The translations under genes were made by a program, and so were the position numbers. Shown here in pieces: positions 1 to 11,061 of a stretch of 64,000 nt of DNA. Origin of the DNA: Topomyia yanbarensis (lineage: Eukaryota; Arthropoda; Insecta; Diptera; Culicidae). Positions within the stretch are counted from its first letter, which is position 1. Every line of letters starts with the position of its first letter. The stretch is taken from NCBI RefSeq assembly GCF_030247195.1, contig NC_080671.1:467476766-467540765 (forward strand), read 5' to 3'. The notes under the pieces are model-generated. The model searched no databases. It was given only the letters and a program-made list of their open reading frames with translations, and was not told the DNA's origin.

Positions 1-559
1 CGATTCTTCGATCGTTTGGCTGGAGTCTGGTGCAATGAAAAGCTTCCTTTGGGTATTGCAAAGGGATCAAAATGAGTTGAGTACGATCTTTTTGGTAGAG
101 GCTTAGATAAACTATGCAGAAAACTGCACCGTCAGAAAACGCCATGGTGTTTCAATCTGTACTAGGCCACTGGTTTTCTGGACAAGATATCTTTGCTAAA
201 AATGAATACAATAAGATTACATTCATTCTAAAATATTCCCTATGGCTTGTTTTAGGTATTGAAGCGATTTGAATGCGGGCCGCGCAGTATGTATGACGGA
301 AAAAATTATTATATGTAGTAAGTAAATATTCTCAGTTTATTGTGAAATGGTCCGTTAAACCGTCAAAATTATTGTTTCCATCTTTTGACAATTTGCGTGT
401 CGATTAAAATATATGGTATTTTAATAATAATAACACATCTAACAAAATTTGATGGTTACTCCCATAGAATAGTCTCAGGGTTGAGAAATAAAGGTTTGAC
501 ATCTGCACTTCGTTTAAAGTTGCACATTATGGAGCATGCACGAAAATTTTTTTACTAGT
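1..559. other. Unassigned AT-rich DNA
   Basis: I see no coding frame, RNA gene or repeat boundary that I can support. The stretch ends where a dispersed repeat shared with two other places in the window begins. Confidence 0.5.
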
Positions 560-1054
560 ATGGACAACGTTCAAATAATGGACATTTAACCTGTCCTACT
601 CCACCATTCTCCATTTCTGACGGAGATACTTTCCATCTCATCCTCAAATGACGTCTTACAACTATGAAGGTCAGACTACACGGTCTGGGGAGGACATAGC
701 GTAGTTGGTAAGCCCATTACACTGCATGCAGCTCTCCTGAGTTCGAACTCCCACCCCAAATCGGCCAGAAATGCCATAAGTTTTTAGGATCTACTCAAAT
801 CGTCTTGTGTTTTTCGACGGTAAAACTGAAATCGTGTTTTTTAGACATATATTTTATTTCCGACCCATTTTTTTTAAATTACAACATGGTTGACTGATTT
901 CACTCAAATTTAGAATCAAAAACTGTGCTCAGTAGTGCCCAAGGGCCCTGAGTTGCCTGAAAATGGCTCGAACGGCAGTGATAGCAAAAACAGTGAAGCA
1001 ACTACGGTAGATGGTTTATAATTACTGCCGGCTTCACCCCGGAACGAAGAAGTC
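560..1054 (+). repeat. Dispersed tRNA-headed (SINE-like) repeat, copy A
   Basis: A pol III-type A box (TAGCGTAGTTGGTA, 697-710) and B box (GAGTTCGAACTCC, 739-751) sit 30-odd bases apart, as in tRNA-derived SINEs. The downstream part, including the phrase TTTTTCGACGGTA and the 3' end CCCCGGAACGAAGAAGTC, recurs at 7637-7982; the upstream part and box B recur at 60635-60906. Shared end points in independent copies argue for a transposed unit. The upstream 130 bases (560-690) are shared only with the 60.6-kb copy, so the unit may be composite. No target duplication was identified. The family resembles mosquito Feilai-type SINEs, but I cannot name it with certainty. Confidence 0.65.
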
Positions 1055-1750
1055 ATCTATTTCAGAATTAAGACAACGGGACTTACAATAGTAACACTGT
1101 TTCGTTCAGTGCTGCTCTCAACTTTTTCATGTTCCTGAGATGATGAAACTGGATAAAGTTGATTTCCAGCTTTCGAAAAAGCCACCTTTTTTCTTTCAAT
1201 CAATATTCCACTTTGCTCACAGATGACCGACGATTGCAGCCTTAGAATATTGTCTCTTTTTGCATCTCTCTAGATTTTTGTTATATGTCCGAGAGGCGTT
1301 TTGTGATTTCGGTAATTGTGACCGGTTCAAATCGACGAAAAACGAACATGTGCATTTAAAATAATAGTAAGTCTTCTTATTCTACAAATTGCTATAACGA
1401 AGAAGGCACTGGTAGTTAAGTTGCAAGTCAAGAGTTCAGATGGTTGAGTCTTGAGTCGCCTCTCTGGTGTTGGTGATGGGCATACGGTGCGGAAAGAGAC
1501 CGATGTAAAATAAATTTGAATAATAACAATAATTGGTATTTTCATTATTCGAAAGACTTAATCCATGCGCAAAATTTGTTTGGAAATGTTTCCATACCGA
1601 AACATCGAAATTATTGAAACCTGTGCAATTCATTACAATGCCTGTTATGAAAAATAGTCGGAAAAGAAAACACATCGAGTGCACGTCGCCATGCTTTGAT
1701 TGAGAACACAATAAAAGAATGTTCATGAAAATATTTTTTGTGGGAAACTT
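1055..1750. other. Unassigned DNA
   Basis: Only short frames without recognisable motifs are present. They overlap on both strands and look fortuitous. Confidence 0.4.
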
Positions 1751-2109
1751 TTGGGAGCAATTTAAAAACAATTGTACACACAATGGTCACCAAAAGTCCG
1801 AGGTTCTTCAAATATCCTCAAAGGTACATATATTAGCTTTCCCAACTAGCAATAGTGGTTTTAAGGCACTCTTGAAGAGCCTCTTAAAACTTAGAATGCA
1901 CTTGTAACGTGCTATAAAACATTAATTGCTACTTGGGTTGACTCCTTCTATCAGATTTAGGGCAAAGCTAAGGTTGATTTGTGTAGATACTTTCACAAGA
2001 GCATTTTGAACGTTTTTAAAGGCTTTCATTAGCGTTTGTTTTGATGTTTGGGACAAACATTTTGGAGAGGGCGGAGTGTAGTACAAAAATAACATAATTG
2101 CTTCTGTAC

Positions 2110-2300
2110 CAGTCTAAGACGACACAGTGGAAGATGCTAAATCTAACCTAGAAAGTGTCAAGACTTCGTGAGTCCTCAAGAAATGCAGAAGTCTCTTTTT
2201 TCATGTAGATTTGTAACTTGACGGTCCCAGATGTGAAGACGAACTGAACATTTTCCACATCTGCGGATCGCTTGCCAAACAAGGATTTCGTAGCGAATTT
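2110..2300 (-). pseudogene. ITm (mariner-like) transposase relic, left arm
   Basis: This is the mirror copy of the relic at 4765-4990. On the minus strand it keeps the transposase-like string around LVWQAI with a nearby CGK, known from the core between the first and second catalytic aspartates of ITm DD37E-type transposases. It is too degenerate to be translated usefully: only about 60 residues are recognisable and stops follow. Its outward orientation, opposite to the right-arm copy, shows a head-to-head duplication. Confidence 0.5.
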
Positions 2301-2760
2301 CGGCACCTCCTCCCTCTTCCTTTATTGCTTCCTTCTGCATGTTTTGTCAGAATGTTCTGGGTGCCTGTTCAGTGCTTTTCGAATTTTGTGTACATGAAGT
2401 TGTACATTGCTTAAAATAAATTGAAACTTGAATAAAAATTTTAGCTTCACGTTTGAATTGGTTCAATTCCTGCTCATTCTGTGCCTTGTTTCCTACCGCT
2501 GCCATCACTCCGGTTGGTTGTCTGGTTCTCTTTAAAAGTCTTGCACAAACGGGATAAGTTGCAATCCTTTATTACACTTACGCTATCGAGTTATAAATAA
2601 TTGAGTGCTACTATTTTTTTTTGGAAAATTGCCTTTAAAATGATTTATATATACCAAGTTCAGGGCGCCTGATCCTGGCCCTGTGTTCCCTTGCGTAAAG
2701 ACGGACTGGCTGCCGTAATCGAACTGACAGAGCACTCATTCTCATTCATTCTAATTATAT

Positions 2761-4363
2761 ACAGGGTGTTTGGTTCATGGTTAAGAATCTCTCGGGGGGT
2801 GATAGACTGCCATATTTGGAGAAAAAAATTGTTCTACACATACCACCAAATCTCAACCGTTACGGAGTTATTGAACTTTTTGTGTAAAAAACTTATTTGT
2901 CTTAAAATACCTCTAACTTTAAAAGTATACTTTGTATTTTAAATGTTTTAGTTCCATTGGAAAGGTGAGAAAATTTCGCATTGAGTGATGCCCTCACATG
3001 TTTCAGCTAATGAGTTTAAGTAGCCTTTTCAAAGTAATTTATTGAAAATTAAACAATTTTGAACGATTTTTCGTTCATTTCTTGAAAATCCTAATAGTTA
3101 ACCTCATCATTTTAATAATTCAGATTGTTAGTCTTGGTGAGCTGCTTAATTCGTTCTTTGACATGACACACTTACCTTTTCTTATTTTCATGATTTTGGG
3201 TTATTCAACTTGGATATTTTTATCTCATTTTCACTAGTACCAGCTCTAATTGAAAAATTATGGCACCAAGATAGCCAAGAAAATTTTACAGTGAAGAATG
3301 CATTAATACCTTTCAGTTAAGTGAATTCAACATTCTTTTAAAAGTAAATTAGTTTAAAGTTAGTGCTATTATTAGCATTTTCCTTAATTTTCTTAAAATA
3401 GTAAATAATAAACATCACCATTATTATCATGGAAATAATGCATCTTAGCAAGTTCTACAGTTCTTTCTTTGACTCCATTCAATTATCTGTTTTGGTTTCG
3501 ACGCAAAATCGTTTTTATCACATCGTTTCATGTGGAAAAATAACGATTTCGAACCCACTACATTTGTTGCGAGCTCATGCTGTATTAACTATTAAATAGC
3601 AGCAAAATGAAAAGAGTTTTAGACAAAGTGTCAAATAAAAAGTTATAGAGAACATTAAGGGACATCAAATGAACAATAGTAACGATAAATTTTGTTGATT
3701 AATAATTAGAATAATTAAAAAACTCTCCAAAAAACACAAATTTTGAGTTATTTCGTTAGTAAAAAATCATTTAGTACACTTAACTAAAAGATATTTGTAC
3801 ATACACTGATAGCGCATTTTCTCAGCTTTCCAATGAAACCTTGTAAATAACGATATAAAGCATATTTTTAGATTGGAGTCTTTTAAGCACTTGCAAGTCG
3901 GTTACAGGAAAAGTATAGTAATGAAATTACAAAGAAATGAGAAGAGATAGAACAATGACGTCCAATAACAAATTATGAATCGTCCTAAAATCCAACTTTT
4001 GGATAATGGATATTGCTATAATCATACTTCATTATTTCGAGAAAATTAGCAAAAACCTCCTCAAAAACACTAACTTTTAACTACTTTACAGCTAAAAGGC
4101 AAATAAAACTAATTACTTTTATTAGATATGAGAACACCATTCAATAGGAAATTTTCTCACCTTCGAATGAAACTGAAATATTTAAAATACAAAGTATACT
4201 TTTAAAGTTAGAGGTATTTTAAGACAAATAAGTTTTTTACACAAAAAGTTCAATAACTCCGTAACGGTTGAGATTTGGTGGTATGTGTAGAACAATTTTT
4301 TTCTCCAAATATGGCAGTCTATCACCCCCCGAGAGATTCTTAACCATGAGCCAAACACCCTGT
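2761..4363. repeat. Palindromic TIR structure at the centre of the inverted duplication
   Basis: ACAGGGTGTTTGG at 2761 is matched by CCAAACACCCTGT ending at 4363. The inverted identity runs inward for some 240 bases, up to about 3000 and from about 4115; the centre is unpaired AT-rich sequence. Because the flanking DNA is also inverted, a target duplication cannot be told from the palindrome itself. It may be a TIR transposon whose two halves were copied with the arms. No transposase was seen in it. Confidence 0.6.
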
Positions 4364-4764
4364 ATATAATTAGAATGAATGAGAATGAGTGCTCTGTCAG
4401 TTCGATTACGGCAGCCAGTCCGTCTTTACGCACGGGCACACTGGGCCAGGACCAGACGCCCTGAACTTGGTATATACATAAATCATTCTAAAGGCCATTT
4501 TCCAAAAAAAAATAGTGGCACTCAATTATTTATAACTCTATAGCGTAAGGGTAATAAAGGATTGCAACTTATCCCGTTTGTGCAAGACGTTTAAAGAGAA
4601 CCAGACAACCAACCGGAGTGATGGCAGCGGTAGGAAACAAGGCACAGAATGAGCAGGAATTGAACCAATTCAAACGTGAAGCTAACATTTTTATTCAAGT
4701 TTCAATTTATTTTAAGCAATGTACAACTTCATGTACACAAAATTCGAAAAGCACTGAACTGACA

Positions 4765-4990
4765 AAACACGAAATCCTTGTTTGGCAAGCGATCCGCAGA
4801 TGTGGAAAATGTTCAGTTCGTCTTCACATCTGGGACCGTCAAGTTACAAATCTACATGAAAAAAAGAGACTTCTGCATTTCTTGAGGACTCACGAAGTCT
4901 TGACACTTTCTAGGTTAGATTTAGCATCTTCCACTATGTCGTCTTAGACTGGTACAGAAGCAATTATGTTATTTTTGTACTACACTCCGC
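4765..4990 (+). pseudogene. ITm (mariner-like) transposase relic, right arm
   Basis: A frame through this stretch reads KHEILVWQAIRRCGK, then about 25 residues later KKRLLHFLRTHE, then RLDLASS. Order and spacing match the core of ITm DD37E transposases (VWQAI..CGK, a RLLPFI-like helix, then the PDLASCHY block with the second catalytic Asp). The block is followed by a stop and by decayed sequence, so the final acidic residue is not seen. The call rests on motif order rather than an alignment. The same relic occurs in the left arm and at about 57605. Confidence 0.6.
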
Positions 4991-5309
4991 CCTGTCAAAA
5001 ATGTTGATCCCAAACATCAAAACAAACGCTAATAAAAGCCTTAAAAACGTTCAAAATGCCCTTGTGAAAGTATCTACACAAATCAACCTTAGCTTTGCCC
5101 TAAATCTGATAGAAGGAGTCAACCCAAGTAGCATTTAATGTTTTATAGCACGCTACAAGTGCATTCTATGTTTTAAGAGGCTCTTCAAGAGTGCCTTAAA
5201 ACCACTAATGCTAGTTGGGAAGGCTAATGTATGTACCTTTGAGGATATTTGAAGAACCTCGGACTTTTGGTGACCATTGTGTGTACAATTGTTTTTAGAT
5301 TACTCCCAA

Positions 5310-5528
5310 ACAAGAAAACGACTGGATCTTGGAGCACGTACATTGGGTAAACGGAATCGATGTTCACGCTGTGATCGACAGGCGCATCACGGAGCACCTT
5401 GTCCAGCAATTGACAAAGACTGCCGCAAATGTGGCCGGAAGGGCCATTTCGCCGCGGCTTGTCGCAAGAAGCAAGTGAACCGAGTAGACCAACGAAGCCC
5501 ACGGAAAACATCAGGGGAAGATGAGCAG
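5310..5528 (+). pseudogene. Gypsy gag C-terminus with two CCHC knuckles
   Basis: The frame carries CSRCDRQAHHGAPC and CRKCGRKGHFAAAC, both perfect C-X2-C-X4-H-X4-C knuckles of the kind that bind the element's RNA in Gag. Basic residues surround them. The N-terminal capsid part is missing because the sequence starts at the junction with the inverted duplication. The open frame ends in codon CAG at 5526-5528, directly followed by a GT that may be a splice donor. Confidence 0.85.
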
Positions 5529-5827
5529 GTATGATTTCAGTTCTATTTTTAATAAACAAAGCAAAAAAAAACAAAATAAGAGAAACAAAACTAAACAAAA
5601 GAAGAAAGCTTATTGTGAAACTCTTTTAATAAAAAAGAACGGTGAGTGAATTTTAAAATAGATTAAAGTGTTTTTTATCATAACATATTACGCGAATCAA
5701 AATACGAAGACACGTTCATGGACGTTTGTTGCTCAGAGATCCTCCCGGCCCCCTCACCCCTTTTTACATTGCTCAATGACTCTGAAGTAATACAAATTAT
5801 TTGTCTCACTACCGTACTTTCTCCCAG
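5529..5827 (+). other. Intron-like gap between Gypsy gag and protease
   Basis: The gap starts CAG|GTATGA after the zinc-knuckle frame and ends TTTCTCCCAG|AAT before the protease frame, with a pyrimidine tract at the acceptor. Both flanking codons are complete (phase 0), so skipping the 299 bases joins gag to protease in frame, while reading through meets stops. The interior is A-rich. It could instead be a decayed linker whose ends look like splice sites by chance. Confidence 0.45.
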
Positions 5828-6290
5828 AATGCTTACGCACTCTCCCTCAGCGACGTACTCATCAGCTGCACCTTAAATTCGTCGAGCCCACTTGAGTTTC
5901 TTATCGACTCAGGAGCAGACGTAAACATAATTGGCGGGAAAGACTGGAAGCAACTACAAAGTGACAGAAGAAATGGTCAGTTAATTATCAATAAAATTGA
6001 GGACCCGAAAACCCTGAACTTGCGGGCCTATGCTTCAGAACAGCCCATGAAGATCGAATGCACTTTCAAAGCGGAAGTTGCGGTGGCCGGTTTAAACAGC
6101 TTTCAGCTGAAGTCTTAGTAGTACCTTGTGGTCGTCGATCGTTATTGGGCAGAGACACTGCTAGCGAAATGAAACTTCCAAAAGGGTCCTCAGTTAACAC
6201 TTTCGAGACGGACAAGTTGGAAGTATTCCCAAAGATGCCAGGCGTACGGGTAAAATTTAGCATAGACCGATCCGTTCCACCTGAAAAGAA
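5828..6290 (+). pseudogene. Gypsy aspartic protease relic
   Basis: The retropepsin active-site motif appears as FLIDSGADVN. A later LLGRD motif, the usual C-terminal hydrophobic-GRD block, is in another frame because of a one-base shift near 6105. The rest leads into the RT N-terminus (VPPEKNAYYNVPA). In the family this enzyme cleaves Gag-Pol as a dimer. Here the shift and a further one near 6325 in an A-run inactivate it. Confidence 0.8.
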
Positions 6291-6962
6291 TGCCTACTAT
6301 AACGTACCAGCCGCTAGAGCTAGACTCCAAAAAAATTGAAAAGCGGGGGATTATAGAAAAAGTTACCTCAGCGCCAGAATGGATTAGCGGCATGTCAGCA
6401 GTATCAAAGGGTAAAGATGATTTCAGGCTCGTCGTCAATATGAGGGCACCCAATAAAGCAATTAAACGCGAATATTTTCGCTTACCGCTGATTCAGGAGA
6501 TGAAAACAAAACTTCACGGAGCAAATTTTTTTTCGAAACTAGACCTTACTAGCGCCTTTTATCACCTGGAGCTGTCTAAAGAATCACGAGACCTAACTAC
6601 ATTCCTGGCCGAAAACGGGATGTACAGATTCACAAGACTAATGTTCGGGGTGAACTGCGCACCGGAAGTGTTTCAGCGTGAGATGTCTAGAATACTGGAA
6701 AACGTCGAAAACGTCATAATTTACATTGACGACATCCTAGTTTTTGGGAAAACTCTCGAAGATCTTCACAAAACGGTTGCTAGAGTACTGCAAATCTTGA
6801 GAGTTAATAATCTTACCCTAAATACGGCTAAATGCGAATTCGACAAGACCCGTATTAAATTTCTAGGGCATGAACTGAACGAACAAGGTTTCCACATTGA
6901 TGATTCAAAAGTAAAAAATATTCTAAACTTTCGTGAACCTGCTACCGCTTCAGAACTACGAA
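6290..6962 (+). pseudogene. Gypsy reverse transcriptase (fingers and palm)
   Basis: Diagnostic Ty3/Gypsy RT blocks are seen in order: IEKRGIIEKV, DFRLVVNMR, KLDLTSAFYHLEL, LMFGVNCAPEVFQ and the catalytic IIYIDDILVF. The frame then runs through the KFLGHELNEQG block and stops being RT at about residue 225, where it jumps to a segment homologous to RNase H. The two catalytic aspartates of the YIDD box are intact, but the thumb and connection are deleted. Confidence 0.9.
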
Positions 6963-7339
6963 GTACGCCCAAAACCAACGAGAAGCACTTAGCGCTGTTT
7001 GGGCCGTAGAGTATTTTTCTTACTACCTACTTGGGAGACATTTTACTCTTAGAACCGACGCAAAAGGTGTGGAATTCCTGTTAAACAGATCCCGTGAGAT
7101 CTCCAAAAGGGCGCTCACTCGACGGATGGGCTCTAAGACTCAGTCCATACAGTTACGTAGTAGAATACGTTGAAGGAAAATTCAACATCGCAGACCCATC
7201 TTCGCGACTGTACAATGGAAAAGACGATCCATTCGATGAAGAAGCAAGCCCTTGGGAAATCGCTAAAATTGAAGCAAACGCCGTAGGATTTGTAACAGAG
7301 GACGAAATACGGAAAGCAACAGAAGCTGATGAAATCTGA
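6963..7339 (+). pseudogene. Gypsy RNase H remnant
   Basis: Starting at the deletion join, the frame reads a QREALSAVWAVEYF-like block and then RTDAKGVEFLL. A one-base shift near 7110 moves the C-terminal block (SYVVEYVEGKFNIADPSSRL) into another frame. These are typical Ty3/Gypsy RNase H C-terminal motifs. The first catalytic Asp lies in the deleted part, so the domain cannot be active. Confidence 0.85.
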
Positions 7340-7360
7340 TGATCACAAATCCCGCATGCT

Positions 7361-7636
7361 TTGGATACCGGTTATTGGCCAAAACAGCTGCACAGATACC
7401 AAATTATTTCACACGACCTCCACTTCAAAGATGGAATCTTAGTGAAACAAGGTTGCGCGGTTATCCCAGAAGCGCTACGCAGAAAAACACTGGAAGTTGC
7501 GCATGAGGGACACCCATCAACAGCAAAGTCGAAAAGTATCCTGCGAGAGCGTGTCTGGTGGCCCGGCATGCTTAAAGACGCTGAAAGCTGGGTTGAATCA
7601 TGTGGGACATGTGCTACCAATGGCAAACCGGAAAAA
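7361..7636 (+). pseudogene. Gypsy integrase N-terminal HHCC domain, truncated
   Basis: The H2C2 zinc-binding pattern is visible: HEGHPSTAKSKSILRERVWW followed by CGTCATNGK, with the H-X3-H and C-X2-C pairs intact. In the family this domain helps integrase multimerise on DNA ends. The frame runs into a SINE-like repeat at 7637, so the catalytic DDE core is absent. A close relative of this block occurs at 60342-60495. Confidence 0.88.
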
Positions 7637-7982
7637 TGCAGCTCACCTGAGTTCGAACTCCCACTCCAAATAGGCCAGAAATGCTAATAAGTTTTTAGGA
7701 TTTACTCAAATCATCTTGTGTTTTTCGACGGTATTTGGACATTTACAAAAAAACTTAAATCGTGTTTTAGCCATATATTTTATTGCCAACCCATTTTTTT
7801 TTTAAATTTCAACATGGTTGACTGGTTTCACTCAAATTTACAAACAAAAACTGTGCTCAGTAGTGCCCAAGGGCCCTGAGTTGTCTGAAAACGGCTCGAA
7901 CGGCAGTGATAACAAAAACAGTGAAGCAACTACGGTAGATGGTTTATAATTACTGCCGGCTCCACCCCGGAACGAAGAAGTC
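7637..7982 (+). repeat. SINE-like repeat, copy B, 5'-truncated
   Basis: The repeat starts inside the tRNA-like head, just upstream of the B box (GAGTTCGAACTCC), without an A box. It then follows copy A through TTTTTCGACGGT to the shared end GGAACGAAGAAGTC. Missing the 5' end is typical of abortive reverse transcription. It is fused directly to the Gypsy integrase on the left and to an ITm transposase relic on the right. Confidence 0.65.
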
Positions 7983-8640
7983 CGTCAACACGTCAACACT
8001 TTGTGTCGACCGAATACAGTCGCGCTCCCATACATTGTGACTGTCCGACGGTTTTGCGCGACAGGAACCCGCAGCAAGCGCTGATGCGGAATACGGAAGG
8101 CAAAGTGACGAAATCCTTGCGGGTCTTGGGCCGGGAGCTCGGTTCGACCAACCAGACGATCAAAAAGTCTTTGGTCAGCATGGACATCGTCATGAGGACA
8201 TGGAAGTTGAGGACGACATGTTGAAAGCCCAAGTGGTAACCCGGAATCAGCGGGTTAGGGTGCTCGCCATGGATGTTTTCAGGGTAAAGCACAACGTGGA
8301 GTACTGGCTTTTTTCATTACCTCACCACAGAAAAGGTGAACAACCCCACGAAGTTCCCAACGAAGGTCCTCTTGTGGCTGAAAATCAGTGAGAAGGAAAA
8401 GTCAAAGCCAATATTCTTTTCTTCGCAACCTGCGGTCAATGTGGTGGTGTACAGCACGGATTGGTCGCTGCACGTTTGAAAATCCCTAGAACACCCCACC
8501 CCGGACTAAAAATTGCTGAGCGAACCTGAAGCGGAGGATCTATTCGAACAATTTCGTTGCGAAACCCATGAAGACGCCTACGGCCAAAGTTTCGGACAAC
8601 TGCCGTAATACCGCTAGACTAGGAACGGAGTCATTTTTGT
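7983..8640 (+). pseudogene. Tc1/mariner (ITm) transposase relic
   Basis: Pieces in several frames read like an ITm transposase: a helix-turn-helix-type string (VLGRELGSTNQTIKKSL) near the N-terminus, and later TKFPTKVLLWLKISEKEKSKP followed by an AVN..VYSTDWSL-like run, which matches the family block FPTKVLLWLAISEKG. Several indels and stops break it and no catalytic triad can be placed. It differs in sequence from the ITm relics at 4765 and 57605. The family assignment comes from motif recognition only. Confidence 0.5.
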
Positions 8641-11061
8641 AAAATCATGAACTAATACAAGAATCAATGAAAATTAGTTTGGTTTTGATATCATTCATCG
8701 TTTATCCCATCCTTTCGAAAATTGTCATTCGTAATGCAAGCATTAGAAGCGTTAACCCTCTGGCACTGGCATGAATGGCTCTCCGAATCAGCAGCCGCTG
8801 GTACTGAATGAAGATTTCGCTAGAGTTTCTGAAGGTGTTGCACTAAATACAACGGCGCGAGTGCCTGCCGGAGGATTAAGGGGAGCACTCTGTGGAAACC
8901 CTCGGAAAATCTTCATATTTTGGAATAATTTTTGAACAAGAAAGCAATGCGATAGCAAAGTAGCCATTTGTGTATATACAGGTACATGTCTGAACTTTAC
9001 TTTTTGATTTTAAGCATATTATTTTTTTCGCAATGACAGCTGTGGCAGTCTAAGGACCTCCGTTAAACTTTTTTTGCGGTAATTACACTACAGTCCACAC
9101 CAATTATGAGAAACACATGAAACATTTTTCTTGTTATAGTTACGGGTTGTGCTGTGCGCTTAAAACTCGTAAATGGTATTAAACATTAAAATTTGTTATC
9201 AATTTCCTGGCACGTATGTTTGCATCGGAAAATCAATTTTTATGGATCCAAATTTTTCGAAATATTTCCTAAGCTTTGAAGAACTTATCTTTAATCCAGT
9301 TAAAACACATTTACCATTTATTTGTATCATGTAATTTTTCTCACGTAAATGCTTTCCAATGCACCCAGAACTGTGCACGCAGACTAGACCGACATTTTTT
9401 TTAAACTTTTTTGAAACACTGCTAAAGCTCTACAAACCATATGTCACTTATGAGCTTTTTCCTATAGCTCTAGTTCACTCACAAGAGTTTTAAAGTTTCT
9501 GTCATATATGGAAAATCGAAAACAAGAAATCAAAATTCAAAAATAAAATCTTACAGTTACTCTGCATACCTCAAAACTTCAGGTGGAGTAGCTTTTTTAA
9601 TAATGAACAACTTTGATGAAAGTTGCATAATGATAGGAGGTTACCGGGCAAAGTTATTTAACTTCGAAGATAAGAAGAATTTTTGAAAATGTCCTATTAT
9701 AAGCATGTGCGAGAAAGAAAGGCAGCATTTAACATTATATTACAACATTTTTTACCACAAAGTCGGATGAATTTGCAGCCTTCTGCAATGTTAATTCTTT
9801 TATCTTCAGTTATGTACCTGAGGATTTTATGCCAAATAAAATAATACTGACATTTTTTACTGAATTTATTGTTTCCATATTCATATATTTTTGCATACAA
9901 ACTTAAAAATTCTTGTGAGTAAACCAAAGGCATCCGAACAAGTTTGTATTTGAAATGGGGCCATAATTTTGAATTTTTTCCTGCCAGAAAATGAAGTGAA
10001 TGAACGTTTTTCAAGGACGAAGATCTCCATTTTTTCCTGTGGTAAAACTGTATATTGCTCGACATATTCGAAAAGTGGTAATTATTTATTTACATAATTT
10101 AGCTTTTGGCTTCACCCAATGTTTACTCTAGTTCATCCCAAGAGTGAGTATTTATCGGGTATTCGTATTTTTATGAGACTTTAATAATATATAGTATAGC
10201 TAATAACTACAGGCGTGAGCTTTAATTTTTCAATCCTTTAAAATATTCTGAAACAATCTATCAGCTCTTCATTTTTCGCATATATGTTGTTTTTTCACAG
10301 TCTATTCTTCATTGTCAAATAAATTCAAATAGAGAAATCATTCAAGCACTTGAAAAGTTTGTATTTCTGCATAAAATTGATCTATATGCTTCGGATTTTT
10401 CAAGGTTTTAATGTAAGAAGGTAGAAAATTTTACCGGGCCTTAGAAACCCGGCTTGCCTTTTAGCGTTAGGATTTTAGCTCTCCTTCACAAGGGTTAATA
10501 TACATAGTGCACAGTATTTTAAAACATCGTTTTCGTGCTCAAAATTAATATCGTCTAAACCGTTAACTTTGGAAGAATAGTTTGTTCGGAGAAGTTGTTG
10601 CCCTTATGATTGCGCATCTACAGGAGTATATCATTTAGTGATTAATTCAATTATAAGTGATATACGAAATTTATTTTCTGAACTAATTAAGATAGAGACT
10701 TTGTGTCTTCAGCAAAGTTGTAGTAAATATAACTACAAAAGAAATTGCTGAAGACACCATATAACTAGCTTTAATAGTTTGCAAGTTATGGAACATATTG
10801 TATGGAAGACCCCTTAAAGTTATTTTTTTCATTATAACTTTTTTAAACATTCTTCCACCTTCTTGTAATCTTCCACAAAGTTGTTTGCGATATCGAAACA
10901 CATATTTTTGCTGAACATAGTTACTTCCTATCTGTTTAATTTAAAAAGATATTCCAAATTTTGCGAAATATTTTTGGGGTAACTTCCACCTTAAATAACT
11001 CGTTAAGGAGCAAACAACACCATAACAATCTTAAAGTACTAGCTTTTTACTTTCATATAGT
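8641..11061. other. AT-rich DNA without recognised genes
   Basis: Frames here (for example 9697-10065 on the minus strand and 10683-10901) have no recognisable motifs and are embedded in AT-rich sequence. I regard them as fortuitous. Confidence 0.4.

Larger units (their letters stand above)
1751..5309. repeat. Large inverted duplication with ITm transposase relics in both arms
   Basis: The left arm (about 1751-3000) and right arm (about 4115-5309) are reverse complements of each other over roughly 1.2 kb, flanking about 1.1 kb of unpaired spacer. The outer ends are TTGGGAG at 1751 and CTCCCAA at 5309. Each arm contains, from the outside in, a degenerate mariner-type (ITm) transposase segment and half of a TIR element starting ACAGGGTGTTTGG. 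Matching frames at 2691-2942 (+) and 4182-4439 (-) are mirror images of the palindrome, not genes. The right end abuts a truncated Gypsy relic directly, with no clear target duplication. A non-palindromic copy of the outer part recurs around 55.96-57.85 kb, so the inverted form arose by duplication of an ordinary element. Confidence 0.85.
5310..7636 (+). mobile_element. Ty3/Gypsy retrotransposon relic (gag zinc knuckles to integrase N-terminus)
   Basis: In order along the plus strand are two CCHC zinc knuckles, an aspartic protease, reverse transcriptase, RNase H and the zinc-binding N-terminus of integrase, which is the Ty3/Gypsy order. No LTRs were found. The left side is cut at the inverted duplication and the right side is cut at 7636, where a SINE-like repeat begins. 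At least three one-base frameshifts and a deletion of roughly 120 codons between the RT palm and RNase H make it dead. A related integrase scrap occurs at 60342-60495. Confidence 0.9.

Noticed and set aside
2691..4439. Two nearly identical 83-85 aa frames in opposite orientation (2691-2942 and 4182-4439)
   Set aside because: They are the two arms of one palindrome read on opposite strands; they have no recognisable domain and coding is not needed to explain them.
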